DNA of 64,000 nt, taken from Labia minor. Taxonomy: Eukaryota; Arthropoda; Insecta; Dermaptera; Spongiphoridae. Made by a program: the position numbers and the translations under genes. The stretch spans positions 77,054,053 through 77,118,052 of the forward strand of contig OY720344.1 of assembly GCA_963082975.1 (NCBI GenBank). Reading direction: 5' to 3'. This document shows positions 24,675-36,404 of the stretch, in pieces (position 1 is the stretch's first letter; each line of letters starts with the position of its first letter). Under the pieces are notes generated by a model, which was not told where the DNA came from, searched no databases, and saw only the letters and a list, made by a program, of their open reading frames with translations.

Positions 24675-24735
24675 GTGGAGTTTGAATCTCGATCTCTAGT
24701 ACAAACTTTATAATTTGAACCACGATAGTATAATT
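24675..24735 (-). repeat. tRNA-derived SINE-like fragment
   Basis: On the minus strand ATCGTGGTTCAAATTATAAA precedes GAGATTCAAACTCCACTG. The A/B-box spacing (about 37) matches the copy at 30. It abuts the MITE end. Confidence 0.3.
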
Positions 24736-25496
24736 ATTTAAATATTGTAATATTATCACCATACTTTCCAGACATTATTCTTTTGAATTTAAACATACAA
24801 CAGTAATATCTATCATGATTGTTCTACAAATAATAATTAATGAAAATTAAAGTTTTTTTAATGATTATTGTTTAAATTTAATTTTCATGTTCAAAAATAC
24901 AACATAATATATTATAGTTTAAATTTATTTTTTTTTAAACTGCCCCAAAGAAAAATATCAGTTTCACGCCGTTATTTTAAATCATAGAAGATATCTTGAT
25001 AAGTATTCAGCTCATTAAAAAAATAGCATGTCGACAGACAGATTTCATTAATGATCAATTTCTTCATCGCTGATAAGAAATTGGAACTCAAATTTTCAGG
25101 TATTATTTTTCATTGAATATGATTAGAAATCCAAATCACTTTGGATATGATTGATATATTATTATTAACATTGTATATACAATTTCATTCATTTCGTTAT
25201 GAAAAATGATTAATATTTAAATTAGCTGATGAAAAAAAATAATAAATAATGTAAAACATATAAATGAAGATTTAACGGAAATTAAATTACTATTTCTATA
25301 GGTAGTAAACAATAATGCTGGCCTTTTGGAATTACGAGTTATTATACATCTTAGAAATCTAAATATTTCTTAGATATGTGATAAAATAACTCATACCCTG
25401 TTAATAACAACAAATTTAATAATTAATTTCACGTCTTTTTATAGACATACAAAAAATCATAAAAAATAATTTTTTTCTTTTCATTAAAATTAAATT

Positions 25497-25509
25497 CCCC
25501 CCCCCCCCC
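25497..25509. repeat. poly-C run
   Basis: Thirteen consecutive C in AT-rich DNA. Confidence 0.8.
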
Positions 25510-25874
25510 TACCTTCGATGAACTTTAATTTATTTAAAAATGTAACATTTATTTTAAGAAAACTACAATTTATTAACAATAAAATACAATTAATAATAAA
25601 TATTATAATTTGCTAAGAATAATTATTCATCACACGAAAAATATGTTTCATTTTATGGCCCTATTGGGCTCTATTTAAATATTCATAATATACCATAAAT
25701 ATATATAATTCTGTATGAGATAAAATCTGTTCAATAATTTTTTTTTTTTTCATTATTAGAGATAGTATATAAATAATTTAGAATTAAGTTAAGTATTTAT
25801 TATATTTATTAAATTTGATATTAAAATCATATTTTTTAATTTATATTTATTGATCAAAATTTTTAAATTTTTAA

Positions 25875-25995
25875 GTTTGCGTTCTCTCAGCGACTTGCCG
25901 CCAACTACCAGTTCACCCGTTCATTAAGTGACAGGCTGACTCCCGAACGAGTTATCGTCGCCCTACCTCTCTTTATACAAGGTTACCCATCAACT
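25875..25995. promoter_or_regulatory. GC-richer island
   Basis: GCGACTTGCCGCCAACTACC and CCGAACGAGTTATCGTCGCC lie in a 120-base balanced stretch. No ORF with splice signals. Possibly conserved non-coding DNA. Confidence 0.22.
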
Positions 25996-26241
25996 CATCT
26001 CAATCACACAGAAATAATATTAATTAAATATTCATTGATTTATTATGTAATTAATTTTACACTCAAATGACATATTGTTAATGTACTAAGGTTAAAATGC
26101 ATGCAAATTAATTCTAATTTTTTTTTAAACAACTAATGGTATGATTTATAATATATAATATAATATAAGTTTTGTGAAATAAATTGAATAGAAGTTCAAA
26201 GATTATTAATATATTACCTGAGCTACTCAATGAAACTTTTA

Positions 26242-26841
26242 TTTTTACTATCTCGCAAGAGATAGTATTGCGATCACAAAAATTTTCGAAGTTGAGATTT
26301 TAATGTTTTTATACGTTTTGAAAGTTCCTGAATCATTTTCACTAAAGTTGAGCAAAATGTCTGTGTGTGTGTGTGTATGTAGACAAGATTAAGCAAAAAC
26401 CGTTTGAGCTAGAATCATGAAAGTTGGTACATGGGCATTATTCAAAATTCGTAGTTTTCTATCATTTTTTGAAAATGTAGCTCAACCGGAAGAGGATAAT
26501 TACCTAGAACGTTTTGATTTTTTTCCTCCAAAGTGACCGTAAAAATAAAGATATATGTTTGATAGTTTTTCACATGATTAAAAATTGTATAAAACTGCTA
26601 TATATAGAATTTCAGCTTGATTGAACCGCTGAAAGTACCAGAATTAATTTTTAACACTGCAAATCTCCGCCAACACGTAACGTGGTGCCATCAATTAAGA
26701 GCCAAACATGCGCTGGTTTAATAAATATTATTTATTAATTTTAATTTATAATTTATAATTAATTACATTTAATTTAAATATAATATGTTATGTTATTTAA
26801 TCCAATTCAAATTGCCAGATAGTCGAGTGGAGACACTCCAG
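26242..26841 (+). mobile_element. INE-like repeat, family C, copy 2
   Basis: Full-length copy: TTTTTACTATCTCGCAAGAG start, GTATTGCGATCAC block, (GT)n at about 26361, TTTGAGCTAGAATCATGAAA core, ATATATAGAATTTCAGCTTG block, and GCGAGATAG-like plus GGAGACACTCCAG end. Confidence 0.65.
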
Positions 26842-27149
26842 CTAATTTATTTTATTTTTAAACTTAAAACGATAAATAATAATAAGTTTAATTCTGAAGT
26901 TAAATATTATTTGAATTATTTTTAGTTGTATATTTTATGCGCAATTGAATAGTTGTATCATCATTCGATTGAATCTGTAGTTTATAATTTAATAAACTAT
27001 ATATGTATATACAATATTCATAAAAAAATATGAAAATTAAAAATTTATTATCAATCTAAAATAATTACTTAGGTTTAAGAATAAATAAATAATTTTTTTT
27101 ATAAAATGATATATAATTATATATATATTGTTAATTTATTTTATTTTTA

Positions 27150-27330
27150 TAACGTTTTTCTCAACTTCACTTGGCGTCTGTCACTGTATCTGTCTGTCTG
27201 TTCGCTCTTTTGACAAATTGAAATCGATTTTTCATCGACTTTTGTATTGCTCCGATTAAATTTTTTTCAACGGATTGTGAAAGATAAATATTGATTTAAG
27301 GATAGATTTTCATTTTGAGCGTATTTAAAA
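27150..27330. repeat. (GTCT)n-bearing repeat fragment
   Basis: TTTCTCAACTTCACTTGGCG and CTGTATCTGTCTGTCTG resemble TTTCAACCTCC..GTGTCAATGCATCTGTCTGTCTG near 9040-9080, so two decayed copies of one repeat family are likely. It could be another INE-like lineage. Confidence 0.3.
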
Positions 27331-27409
27331 ATATTTCATAGCATTAAAATTAATGATGAATTCTTATTCTTCTCCTCAAATGGCAAATAGGAAGTAACCT
27401 TTTTTTACC

Positions 27410-28043
27410 GACCGACGATAGTAAGGGAGGTATTGTTTTCACACCAAATTTCACATGTGGAGATTTTTACATATCTCCACGAATCATGCATTTTCTAAAC
27501 AGAAAAAAGTATTTTTAGCATGATGTCTGTCCGTCCGTCTGTCCGTCTGTCCGTCCGTATAGATGTGTACAGCCTGAACGGCTCAACCGATTTTGATGAA
27601 ATTTGGTATATTTACTTAATGCATCAGTGGGATGAATTGATCAACTTTTGGTGTATATCCGGAAACCGGAAGTGGTAGTATTAGCGATCGACGATAGGAA
27701 GGAAAGGGTTATTTTCACCCCAAAGGAGATTTTTTTATATATCACCACGAATCATGCACTTTGTATTGGTTTTATCCTCGAGAAAAATCATATTTATTAG
27801 TTTTTTCTTGATTTAAAATTATATGACGTCATCTAGCCATTCATGACATCACAGCCTGGTCTTGCATATATATTATAAATAAAATAAAATTAAAAATGTT
27901 TATATTTATTATTTATGTATCCATATCTGTTTTTTATTACATTAATAGATATATGAAAATTATTTGAAATTGTTTCTGTAGCTGGAAATTAATTTATTTC
28001 AAACCGTCGGTCGGTTCGGGCCTGGCCACAGGTCAACTTATTT
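27410..28043 (-). mobile_element. INE-like repeat, family A, copy 2
   Basis: Minus-orientation, near full length: TTTTTTACCGACCGACGATA at the left edge, through (GTCC/GTCT)n near 27530 and GATTTTGATGAAATTTGGTA, to GGCCACAGGTCAACTTATT. Both ends carry ACCGACCGACG in inverted orientation. Confidence 0.68.
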
Positions 28044-28049
28044 ATATAA

Positions 28050-29140
28050 GTCCCAAAGTGAAAATTAAACAAACCATTGACCTTTTTTTTTGAAGACAAT
28101 ATGAGTCAGGTGGGGGACAGTCTTATGAAACAGTGTTCTAATTAAGTAAATATCTTCAAAATTTTAATCGCGGAAACATAAATGAAAATATTTATTTTTT
28201 TTATTTTGTAAAAATATTTATTTCTTATAATAAAAATACTCTCTTTAATTAATTGTCATCCTGCAAATTTGTCAGCAGAAAATTAGTGACAAATATTAAT
28301 TAAAATTTATCGTGTATAACCTTAAATGATGCTGAAAGATATAATTTAAAAAAGAAATGAAATAATTCACTTTTAATAGTTTTGATTTCTTTATTTTTAA
28401 CAAACGAAACGCAGACTTGATGACCCATCAAAGCTAATATTAGAAGTAATTTTTCCTTTTTTTTCCTTTTTTAAATTACCTGATAAATTGAAAATATTAA
28501 AAAATGAATTCATGATTTTTTTTAAAATTGTATTGACATTAATGACTGTGTGTATGTAGGAAAGAAAATTGTGGCAAGATATGATTAAAAAGTACTGTTA
28601 ATTTAAATATTGAAAATATTTTTCCTATCCAGATCGTTAAGATAAGGGTTAATTGAAAAATAAATTTGTCGGAATATCACAGTATAAAATTTTTATCATT
28701 AAATTAAATGGATTTTGTATAAAACAACTTAATATCAAATAAGATATTAGTTTATTTTATCGTTAATAATTTTTTCGATCAGAGTAAGAAGAGAAACGGA
28801 GGAAGATTGAGGGGGGGAAGGAGAGAAAAATTGAGACCTGTTTATACTGAATCCATTGCAGCTGTATCTTGAGTTAAAAGTTTCCATCTACCCTATAAAT
28901 CATGCAATATTAGATTATTACAGCGAATTACACTCTAGAATTCTAATTTCTTAAACGGTTATTGGATCCAGGCCAGAAGAGTATTAATCATAATAATTTT
29001 TCTAGTATAAATATGCATTTTTTTTTTAAATGCATTGAAATATTTTCGCCTCACTTTGCATGTTGTTTCATATATTATATTTACGGAACATGTTCTTAGA
29101 ATTTTTTTTTTATTATTTATTTCAAGAGAGAAGAAGGGTT
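28050..29140. other. AT-rich DNA, nothing assigned
   Basis: No supported element. Purine-rich GGGGGGGAAGGAG near 28811-28823 is the only compositional oddity. Confidence 0.55.
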
Positions 29141-29143
29141 TAC

Positions 29144-29297
29144 CTGTCAAGAACAAGCGTAGATGAGTGATTTCCGTGCTATTTCCTTTTGAACTTGTAC
29201 AGGGGTGTCTGTCCTGTTGGTGGCCATTAACACTACACGGACTGATGAAGGGATTTGCGTGCGACATCTCGAGCATGATGGTTTTGGAAAAGGACTG
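29144..29297 (-). CDS. candidate internal exon, unrecognised
   Basis: On the minus strand a pyrimidine-rich acceptor (GGTTTTTCTACTATATAACC then AG at 29299-29298) precedes a 154-base open segment, which ends at a very good donor CTTGACAG|GTAAAC (GT at 29143-29142). The continuous frame reads QSFSKTIMLEMSHANPFISP, then CSVNGHQQDRHPCTSSKGNS, then TEITHLRLFLT plus one base (phase 1). Composition is balanced and polar, unlike neighbouring DNA. A second frame is open across the exon but stops just before the donor. I recognise no domain. The methionine at 29276 could be a start. The alternative is a conserved non-coding island with chance splice motifs; no partner exon was found. Confidence 0.38.
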
Positions 29298-29814
29298 CTG
29301 GTTATATAGTAGAAAAACCAGATCAGGTTAAATAGAGAAAATCCATTCAAAGAATTGAGACACATATCAATATATACAGAGATATATAATTTAATATATA
29401 TATTTTTTTAAATAAATAATTTAATATTTAAAATTAATACAAATTAAATGATCATATACTTAATACTTCTATCCACGAGTATGATTTCTGAACTGTAACA
29501 TGTCTCTTATAAATGAATTATTTGGCATTTTCATGTCTAACCTTGGGAAATTTCCTATATATTGCACAATACTAAAGATTCATTCGCCTCTTTTTAAAAG
29601 AAAGAGTTTTAAATGAAAAATACTAATATTAGAACATTTTGTCGATTGTAATTAATAAACATTTATTAACAACTCTTTCTGTGACTACAGAATAAAGAAA
29701 TACTAAAAGAAAAAAGAAAATATTTATACTCCTAGAAATATTATCCTTAATTAATTCTTGATACTTATTAAAAAAATAAAATTTAATTGATTAAGGACCA
29801 ATCCATTGTCATTT

Positions 29815-30150
29815 TTTTACCTACATTTTTTTTCATCTAAACTGGCCGTAAAAATAAAGATATATGTTTGATAGTTTTACACATGAATACAAATTTTATA
29901 AAACTGCTATATATAGAATTTCAGCTTGATTGAATCGCTAAAAGTACCGGAATTAATTTTTCTTAACACTGCAAATCACGTGCCAACACGTGGTGTGGTA
30001 CCATCAACAAAGAACCAAACACGCGCTGGTTTATTAAATATTATTTATTAATTTTAATTTATAATTTAATTAATTTAATATAATTTAAATATAATATATG
30101 TTAATTAATCCAATTCAAATTTGCGACATAGTCGAGTGGAGACACTCCAG
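29815..30150 (+). mobile_element. INE-like repeat, family C, 5'-truncated
   Basis: Begins within the TTACCTACA..TTTTCATCTAAACTGG block and continues through AAAGATATATGTTTGATAG and ATATATAGAATTTCAGCTTG to GGAGACACTCCAG. It lacks the left half with the microsatellite. Confidence 0.6.
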
Positions 30151-30159
30151 ATTTTTTCT

Positions 30160-31355
30160 CAGTTAAAATACCTAGCAAATTACAATTTACTGTTTTGAAA
30201 ATGGGGAGGTATAAAATACATTCTGTGTCAGTTATCATCATTAATGTAAAATCAATATATTTGTAGATGATTGAACGACTTATTTGAAAACCTTTTATTT
30301 CAGTAAGTTGTCTGAATATAGGTATAACTAAATTAATGGTTTAAAATTTTTTTGATAATTTCACATTATCCCACAAAGTGTTAGTCCCTCATAAAAAGAT
30401 AAAAATGTCTCAAAATAACTGGAATTAACTATTTTTCATTTTGCTCATGGTGTTGTAATGTATCAAATGAGTCAATAGTGCTAAATAATAGATTAGAGTA
30501 ATTTAAAAACCGCCTTGGGTAGATTAAAACTTATCTTTACTTTTATACACCACATACAATAAACAAACGAACGGCAGATCTCAACCATCACTACCATATC
30601 CGAATTTAATAGGTAGTTTTTTTTGCCTTTCGTGTTGTTATCTCTCACAAACCATCGAAAATTATAGACAACACGAGAATTGCATTCGTTATGAATGGAA
30701 TATCGTGTTGATCACCAAATGGAAAGCATATCGTTCCTTTGAATCGTTTGGAATTGACACATGGGGAATTGATGTAATTATACTAGGATGCAATTTGATA
30801 ATAATAATTAAACGTTAATGATGTTCGATTGGTCAAAATTGTATTAAATTATTGTCAGAAAGATAGAATCCTATTTGTTAATCAATTAATTACAATTATG
30901 ACATTTGGAGAGAGGGAAAATCTCTGAGAATCTACACACCGATTATGTTTATTAAGACATGAAATAACTATTGAGCCATTAGTTTATGCAATGGAACGGT
31001 ATCCTCATATAAAGCAAATAACATTGGTATGATGTTTACTTATGTAACAATACTATGACTTATATAATTAACAATTTAACTTAGAAATATAAACTTAATA
31101 AGAATAATTTTTAGAAAAACACTTCGTGAAATTTCAAGTCAATTGATATAGTTACTTGGTATGCGTTTTTGAATCTACACTATCGGAATCTTTATTCTTC
31201 TCAACTGACTTCTATTGAGTTTTTCAGCTGTTTAAATACTAATAGCAATAAATAAAATTTCATGATATTGATTTACTATAATTGACTCCAAAATTCAAAA
31301 TTATCTTTTTTATTTAAATAATTTTTAATTTATAATTTGATTTTTATTATTCATT
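30160..31355. other. AT-rich DNA, weak island near 30.6 kb
   Basis: Contains a modestly GC-richer patch (30560-30740, CGTGTTG repeated three times) but no exon, inverted repeat or RNA gene I can support. Confidence 0.45.
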
Positions 31356-31358
31356 ATA

Positions 31359-31392
31359 TCTATCTATATATATAAAGGAGAGTGTTTGTATG

Positions 31393-31423
<31 letters not shown>

Positions 31424-32877
31424 TTTGTTTACTTTTTTGCTGTCATAGAAACAAACAAAAAAGAAATTTCCTACTTAACCGACACTTTACCGGTAATTTA
31501 GAATTATAAACATCAAAAAATAAGAAACGATTTCTATGAAATTACATCACAATATTCTTATATACCTCTATGGTAACATAGGCTATAGATTTTATTAATA
31601 TCTAATCAATAAAACCGCAGAATTTAATTTTTTAAAGTTTATATATAGTTCTCCGTGTTGTTCATTCAAGAGCCAGGCGTGGCCCACTGACTGGCGGACT
31701 CATTTTACACAATGTATATAACTCTATCATTGAGGGTTCAGGCCAAATCGATCAACATTAATTAAGATATTTTCATTATGACAGATATTAAAAAAACCGC
31801 GAATTCAATATCTCTGTTCACTAATTATTTGTTGACTTTAGTAAAACCTACGCATGACTCAATAGATCCGGATAAACTTTTTCAAATTTTGATCTTAAAA
31901 TATATCTTGAAGGTAGTAAAGAAAGAGTAAGATGCGGAAATCAATTGTAAAATATTAGGTGACCCAGACGACTTAAATATAATAGGAGATTCGGCAATTG
32001 CAATTACAGATAGCGAGGAAAAATTAATCGAGGTAGGAAAAGAGATGAGGTTTGAAATTAATAATGATAAATAAATATATTTAGAAACAAACAGGAGCAG
32101 TATTAACATACAAATTGTAGAATTTGAATATGTAGAAAAATTGAATGTAATCACGAAGGATAATAATATTTGAGAAGAATTTAAATCGAAGTTGCAATCG
32201 GGAAACGCCTGTTATCATGCAGTAAAGAGGCTTATCTCATCAAAATTATTATAAAAGGGAATGAAAATTAAAATATATAAAACAATTATTTTGTCTGTTG
32301 TATTATATGAGTGTGAGACATGGTCTATGATCTTAGGAGATGAGAGTGGATTCAGAGTATTTGAGAATAGGATTCTCCCCAGCATTTATGGGCCAAAGAA
32401 AGATGAGTACATCAGGGAATGACGTACGAGAGATGGAACAGAGGCTCAGGATAAGGACACTTGGAGAAATGTGGTTGTAGCTGCCAAGAACTTTCGAGTA
32501 CCGTTGAGCCACGCATGGTCTATGACCCTGGGAGATGAGAGTAGATTCAGATTATTCTTTCCAGCATTTATTGGCCAAAGAAAGATGAGGTCACCGGGGA
32601 CACTTGGAGAAATGTGGTTGTAGCTGCCAAGAACTTTCAAGTAGATAGATATAACATATTCAATAATAATATATATAGTTAATTTACTATTTAAATTAAA
32701 ATATATTTTAAATAATCACACAATAAGAAATGAATGTTTTATGTTATACATTGTTTGAAACAAAATGGATGAAAACCTTTTACTACTTTCAACCAAATAC
32801 TATGTACCATTCGGGGGTACAGGGGGCGGAGCCCCCGTCTAGATGTGAAGAGCGACGAAGGAGCTCTGAGCAGCTAG
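31359..32877 (+). mobile_element. Helitron carrying LINE sequence
   Basis: Starts after A with TCTATCTATATATATAAAGG and a (TATG)n run, a common Helitron 5' form. It ends GAGC..GCTC hairpin remnant, TGAGCAG, CTAG (32874-32877), T. Length is 1519 bases. The last 120 bases match the Helitron end at 584, including GGGGGC GGA GCCCCC (32823-32837). No Rep/helicase sequence was seen, so it is non-autonomous; its centre is reverse-transcriptase sequence from a LINE. Confidence 0.68.
31960..32640 (+). pseudogene. LINE reverse-transcriptase C-terminal fragment
   Basis: The plus frame reads NIIGDSAIAITDSEEKLIEV (aligning just after the YADD box of LINE reverse transcriptases), SGNACYHAVKRLISSKLL, then KIKIYKTIILSVVLYECETW and FENRILPSIYGPKKDE. 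These match the thumb region and YKTIILPVLLYGCETW..FENRVLRRIFGPK motif common in arthropod LINEs. DKDTWRNVVVAAKNF follows. In-frame stops interrupt it (for example after GFEINNDK-like sequence near 32065), and the tail ETW-SM.LGDESRF and WRNVVVAAKNF segment is duplicated (about 32320-32500 and 32515-32640). It lies wholly inside the Helitron, so it was captured or inserted there. Confidence 0.62.
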
Positions 32878-32984
32878 TATGTTATATATTTGTTCGTTTA
32901 GGTTTCCCTGAAAGCTTTTTTCATAATATATTTATTTATTTATTTATACATAATATACAAGAATATATATAATATAATATTAAG

Positions 32985-33310
32985 TTGGAAGAAAAGCTTT
33001 GAAGATTTTAGAGGCTAAACTCCAAAACATAATATCTTCTTTAATAGTGATTCAAATTAGTCGAAATAAGCCCAGCGGTTTCAACACAATTTTGCCTATG
33101 CTCGAGAATCAATCCATTCAACCTGTTCCTACTTGTAAAGGTTTTGTTGATGAGTATGTTGTCCAAGTTCTTAGAAAGATAATAATCCGTGGGAGAGTGA
33201 TCAGGAGAGTATGGTGGGTACAGCATAACTTCGATCTCCAATTCGTTTAATTTTTGGAAAAATAAACATCCAAACGTGGAGACTTTTGTCGATAACTTAA
33301 ATAACAAAAA
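32985..33310 (-). pseudogene. mariner transposase C-terminal fragment
   Basis: The minus strand reads KLNELEIEVMLYPPYSPDHS then PTDYYLSKNLDNILINKTFT, a match to the LPHPPYSPDLAPTDYHLFRSL box that carries the third catalytic Asp of mariner (D34D). The rest of the transposase and both terminal repeats are missing. Confidence 0.72.
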
Positions 33311-33353
33311 ATCCGTTTGTCGATCTTGTTCAAAACGATTTTTTCATTATATA

Positions 33354-33649
33354 CGAGAGCAGGTCTATAATTAAGTGACTTTTTGAATTTCCTTTCTTTT
33401 AAATGAAATGAACACTGTTCAAAAGGTAACTGTCGAAATTAAACCAGCTGGGTTTTTTAGATTTTTTCATGATTTGGAAAAAGTGAAAAATGTTCTTGAC
33501 AAATCTTAATATTTGGAAGTGATAAAAAAATTGGAGAAACGTTGGACGAAGGAGGAGCTCAAAGGAGACTACGTTGAAAAATAAAATAATTTTTTATCCA
33601 AATGCCTGTGTTTCATTCAAAAAGTCACGTCCTTATTGAACTGCCCTCA
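33354..33649 (+). mobile_element. mariner-derived MITE
   Basis: TA (33352-33353 and 33650-33651) flanks inverted ends sharing AAGTGACTTTTTGAAT on the left and ACGTGACTTTTTGAAT on the right complement, with GAGAGCAGGTC and TGAGGGCAGTT outside. Near the right end the plus strand encodes LEKRWTKEELKGDYVEK and a stop, resembling the RW.KC....GDYVEK C-terminus of some mariner transposases. It is a 296-base internal-deletion derivative; another terminal piece is at 274. Confidence 0.75.
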
Positions 33650-33917
33650 TAGCATTAAATTTTGCATAAAGTAAAGGCGTTAGAAATATTTCAAAGACCC
33701 TGTACTATAAATTATAAACACATATGCAGCTATTCAAGATGTTTACCCAAGCACTATCAATCTTTTTGAATATTACTTTTTATAAAAAATAAATACTTTA
33801 TACAAAATAAAATCAGTAAATTTTAAGATTGCCTCCTCTTCTCTTAAATTATTTAAGAACAAATTTAATTTTTAAATTATTGTATATGTGTCGTTTCCTC
33901 ATATGAATATCTTTTTT

Positions 33918-34632
33918 AAATAAAGATAACAAAATATTGATATTTGTTATTGTAAATTTATTCAAAAAATATACACAACGTTTTGATTGCTACTTCTACA
34001 ATCGTTATCAAGCAACTGCACTGTCTGAGCGTCCAGTGACGAGTGACGACTGATACTTAATATAAGACCTAGGTCGTCAGCCAGATGGCGCTCGGAACGT
34101 GCTTACAAATTCAAAATTACAGGAGAAAAAAATAATTATTCTTAAACAATTAATTTAAAGATTATAAACAAAACGTGAACAACGACTATTTTATTAATAA
34201 ATTGAGTTCTTTATTTTTACATTATTTATTATATTAATAAGCAAACTTAAGCAAAAGATTTTTGGCAGGAAGCAAGCCAGTGTTGCCAATTGTATTTGGC
34301 GGGAATTTAAACCGGTGTTGCCAAAAGATGATTCTCAACAAATGAAAAGTGTTGAAATATAATTATCTATACAATAAAGTTTCCAAGTCCTAAAAAATAA
34401 TAATAAAAATGATGATTAATAAATAATTTTAATAAGTTTCAATTCACAAGATCCCAAATTTGATATATTAAGTATAAGTCGTCACTCGTCACTGGACGCT
34501 CGGACAGTGCAGTCGCTTGATAAAGATTGCAGAAGTAGAAATCGAAACGTTATGTATATTTTTTGTATTTTTTGAATAAATTTACAATAACAAATATCAA
34601 TTTGTGGTTTTATTTACAAAATTCCCTTATAA
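33918..34632. mobile_element. fold-back element with long inverted termini
   Basis: Inverted arms of about 150-180 bases. The left reads TTGATATTTGTTATTGTAAA..CTTCTACAATCGTTATCAAG..TGAGCGTCCAGTGACGAGTG. The right complement is nearly the same and ends AATAAAACCACAAATTG. A third, single terminus is at 60001-60145. Each terminus holds a hairpin GATTGC..GCAATC-like unit next to TTGATAA and GAAACGT. The central 370 bases are non-coding. It could be a fold-back DNA transposon or inverted Penelope-type terminal repeats; I cannot decide. Confidence 0.6.
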
Positions 34633-34639
34633 ATTAAAA

Positions 34640-35225
34640 CAGCCACCAAAGCTTTAATAAATATAAAGAAAGTTCCTCATTAAAATTATTTAAATTTATT
34701 TACATTTATTTATTTTATTGTGATTTATTGAACAATATTAAAACAAATTTACTGCCAAATTACTAATTAAAATTTTAAGACATGATAACAAATATATATA
34801 TATACTTATATAGTGACAAATTAATTTAGAATTTAAATTAATTTATGTATTAAATATAGTAGAATGTGATAATTAGGTTCTTTGATAAAATTGCATAAAT
34901 CCATACCAATCGATTAAAGACTATCAATAAAACTAAAATTGTTTGACATTTGAAGAGCTTAGAGAAAATAATCCGGAAGATTGCCTACTAGAAAATCTTT
35001 TATCCGATAACATCTCAAAGATTACTAGAAAAATAAGCGGGAGTGTCCTCCCCTAGACTTTCCCGCATATAAATAGGAATAAAGAGTTGTGAATGAATAT
35101 TTAGAATGTGTAAACTTGGTATTGATAAAGAGCCAGTTCGTATTAGTTTATTGGTGTCAAATTTGATATTTGGTAACATTTATATATATATATATATATA
35201 TATAGAATAAAGTGCTACTTCCGGT
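34640..35225. other. AT-rich DNA with (TA)n
   Basis: (TA)n at about 35181-35203. No supported gene. A short AAGTGCTACTTCCGGTTAAC fragment at its right edge resembles family B sequence. Confidence 0.45.
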
Positions 35226-35232
35226 TAACTGA

Positions 35233-35775
35233 TATTTTAAATGTAAAAAAAAACAGATATGGATATAATATAAATATTTTTAATTTTATTTTATTTATAA
35301 TATATAAGGGCTGGCTGTGACGTCATGAAGTGCTGGGTGACGTCATATAATTTTAAATTAAGAAAAAACTAATGAAGATGATTTTTCTCGAGGATAAAAC
35401 CAATACAAAGTGCATAACACGTGGAGATATGTCCTCACGTGAAATTTGATATGAAAATAACCCTTCACTTCCTCTCTTCGATCGGCAATACTAGCACTTC
35501 CGGTTTCCGGATTTGCACCAAAAGTTGATCAATTCATCCTATTGATGTATTAAGTAAATATACCAAATTTCATCAAAATCCGTTGAGCTGTTAAGGCTGT
35601 ACACATCTATACGGACGGACGGACAGACGGACGGACGGACGGACAGACATCATGCTAAAAATACTTTTTTCTGTTAAGAAAATGCATGATTCGTGGAGAT
35701 ATGTACCTAAAAATATCCATAGGTGAAATTTGGTGTGAAAACAATACCTCCCTTACTACGTCGGTCGGTAAAAAA
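35233..35775 (+). mobile_element. INE-like repeat, family A, copy 3, 5'-truncated
   Basis: Lacks the GTTGACCTGTGGCCAGG head. It keeps both TGACGTCA octamers, the CTCACGTGAAATTTGATATG half, the (GGAC)n run near 35611-35645 and the CGTCGGTCGGTAAAA tail. It abuts a family B copy. Confidence 0.65.
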
Positions 35776-35782
35776 GAAACGC

Positions 35783-36069
35783 TACTTGTATAGGTAAAAT
35801 GTCACTTCCGGTAGTCAGATCATGATGAAATTTGGTATCTCAATTTTTTTCATATTTGTAAATCTATATACAAAATATGAAGCAAATATCTCGAAGCAAA
35901 CTGGTACTTTACTTGAAAGGTAAACGCAACCAGTGTAGGTAAAGTACCACTTTCGGTTAACCGATTTTGACGAAATTTTGATAGAAATCTACAAACTGTG
36001 AATAATATCGGTGTACCAAATTTCGAAGTCCTAGCTTGATTAGTTTTTGAGTAAATTTGCTTACAGACA

Positions 36070-36100
<31 letters not shown>

Positions 36101-36246
36101 CATACATACATACACACAGACATAATTCGAAAAATGGTATTTTCCGACTCAGGGAGGTCTAAAACGTCAAGATCTATCGAAATCTCGAAGTCGAAATTTT
36201 TGACGATTCCAATACTTCCCTTATACGAAGTATGCGGGAAAGTAAA
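35783..36246 (-). mobile_element. INE-like repeat, family B, copy 2
   Basis: About 95% like 6530-6972 by eye. Differences include an extra AACGCAACC segment and a longer (CATA)n run (36075-36111). Order of blocks is the same. The adjoining family A copy ends eight bases upstream. Confidence 0.6.
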
Positions 36247-36404
36247 AAAATGAAAACCTATTTATAATGATATAATAAAACATTTTGGAAGAAGAGTTTA
36301 TTTTAAAGTATTTTTTTTCTCTTGATTATAGAAAATAAATGGATAATTTTCGATTTTTTATATCTTGAGTTGTGTTTCGCTAGTAAAGTGTGTTGATGTT
36401 CTTT

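Noticed and set aside
33918-34632. Functional hammerhead ribozyme
   Set aside because: Only part of the core is present (TTGATAA rather than CTGANGA) and I could not place stems I and III with a cleavage triplet. Kept only as a resemblance.
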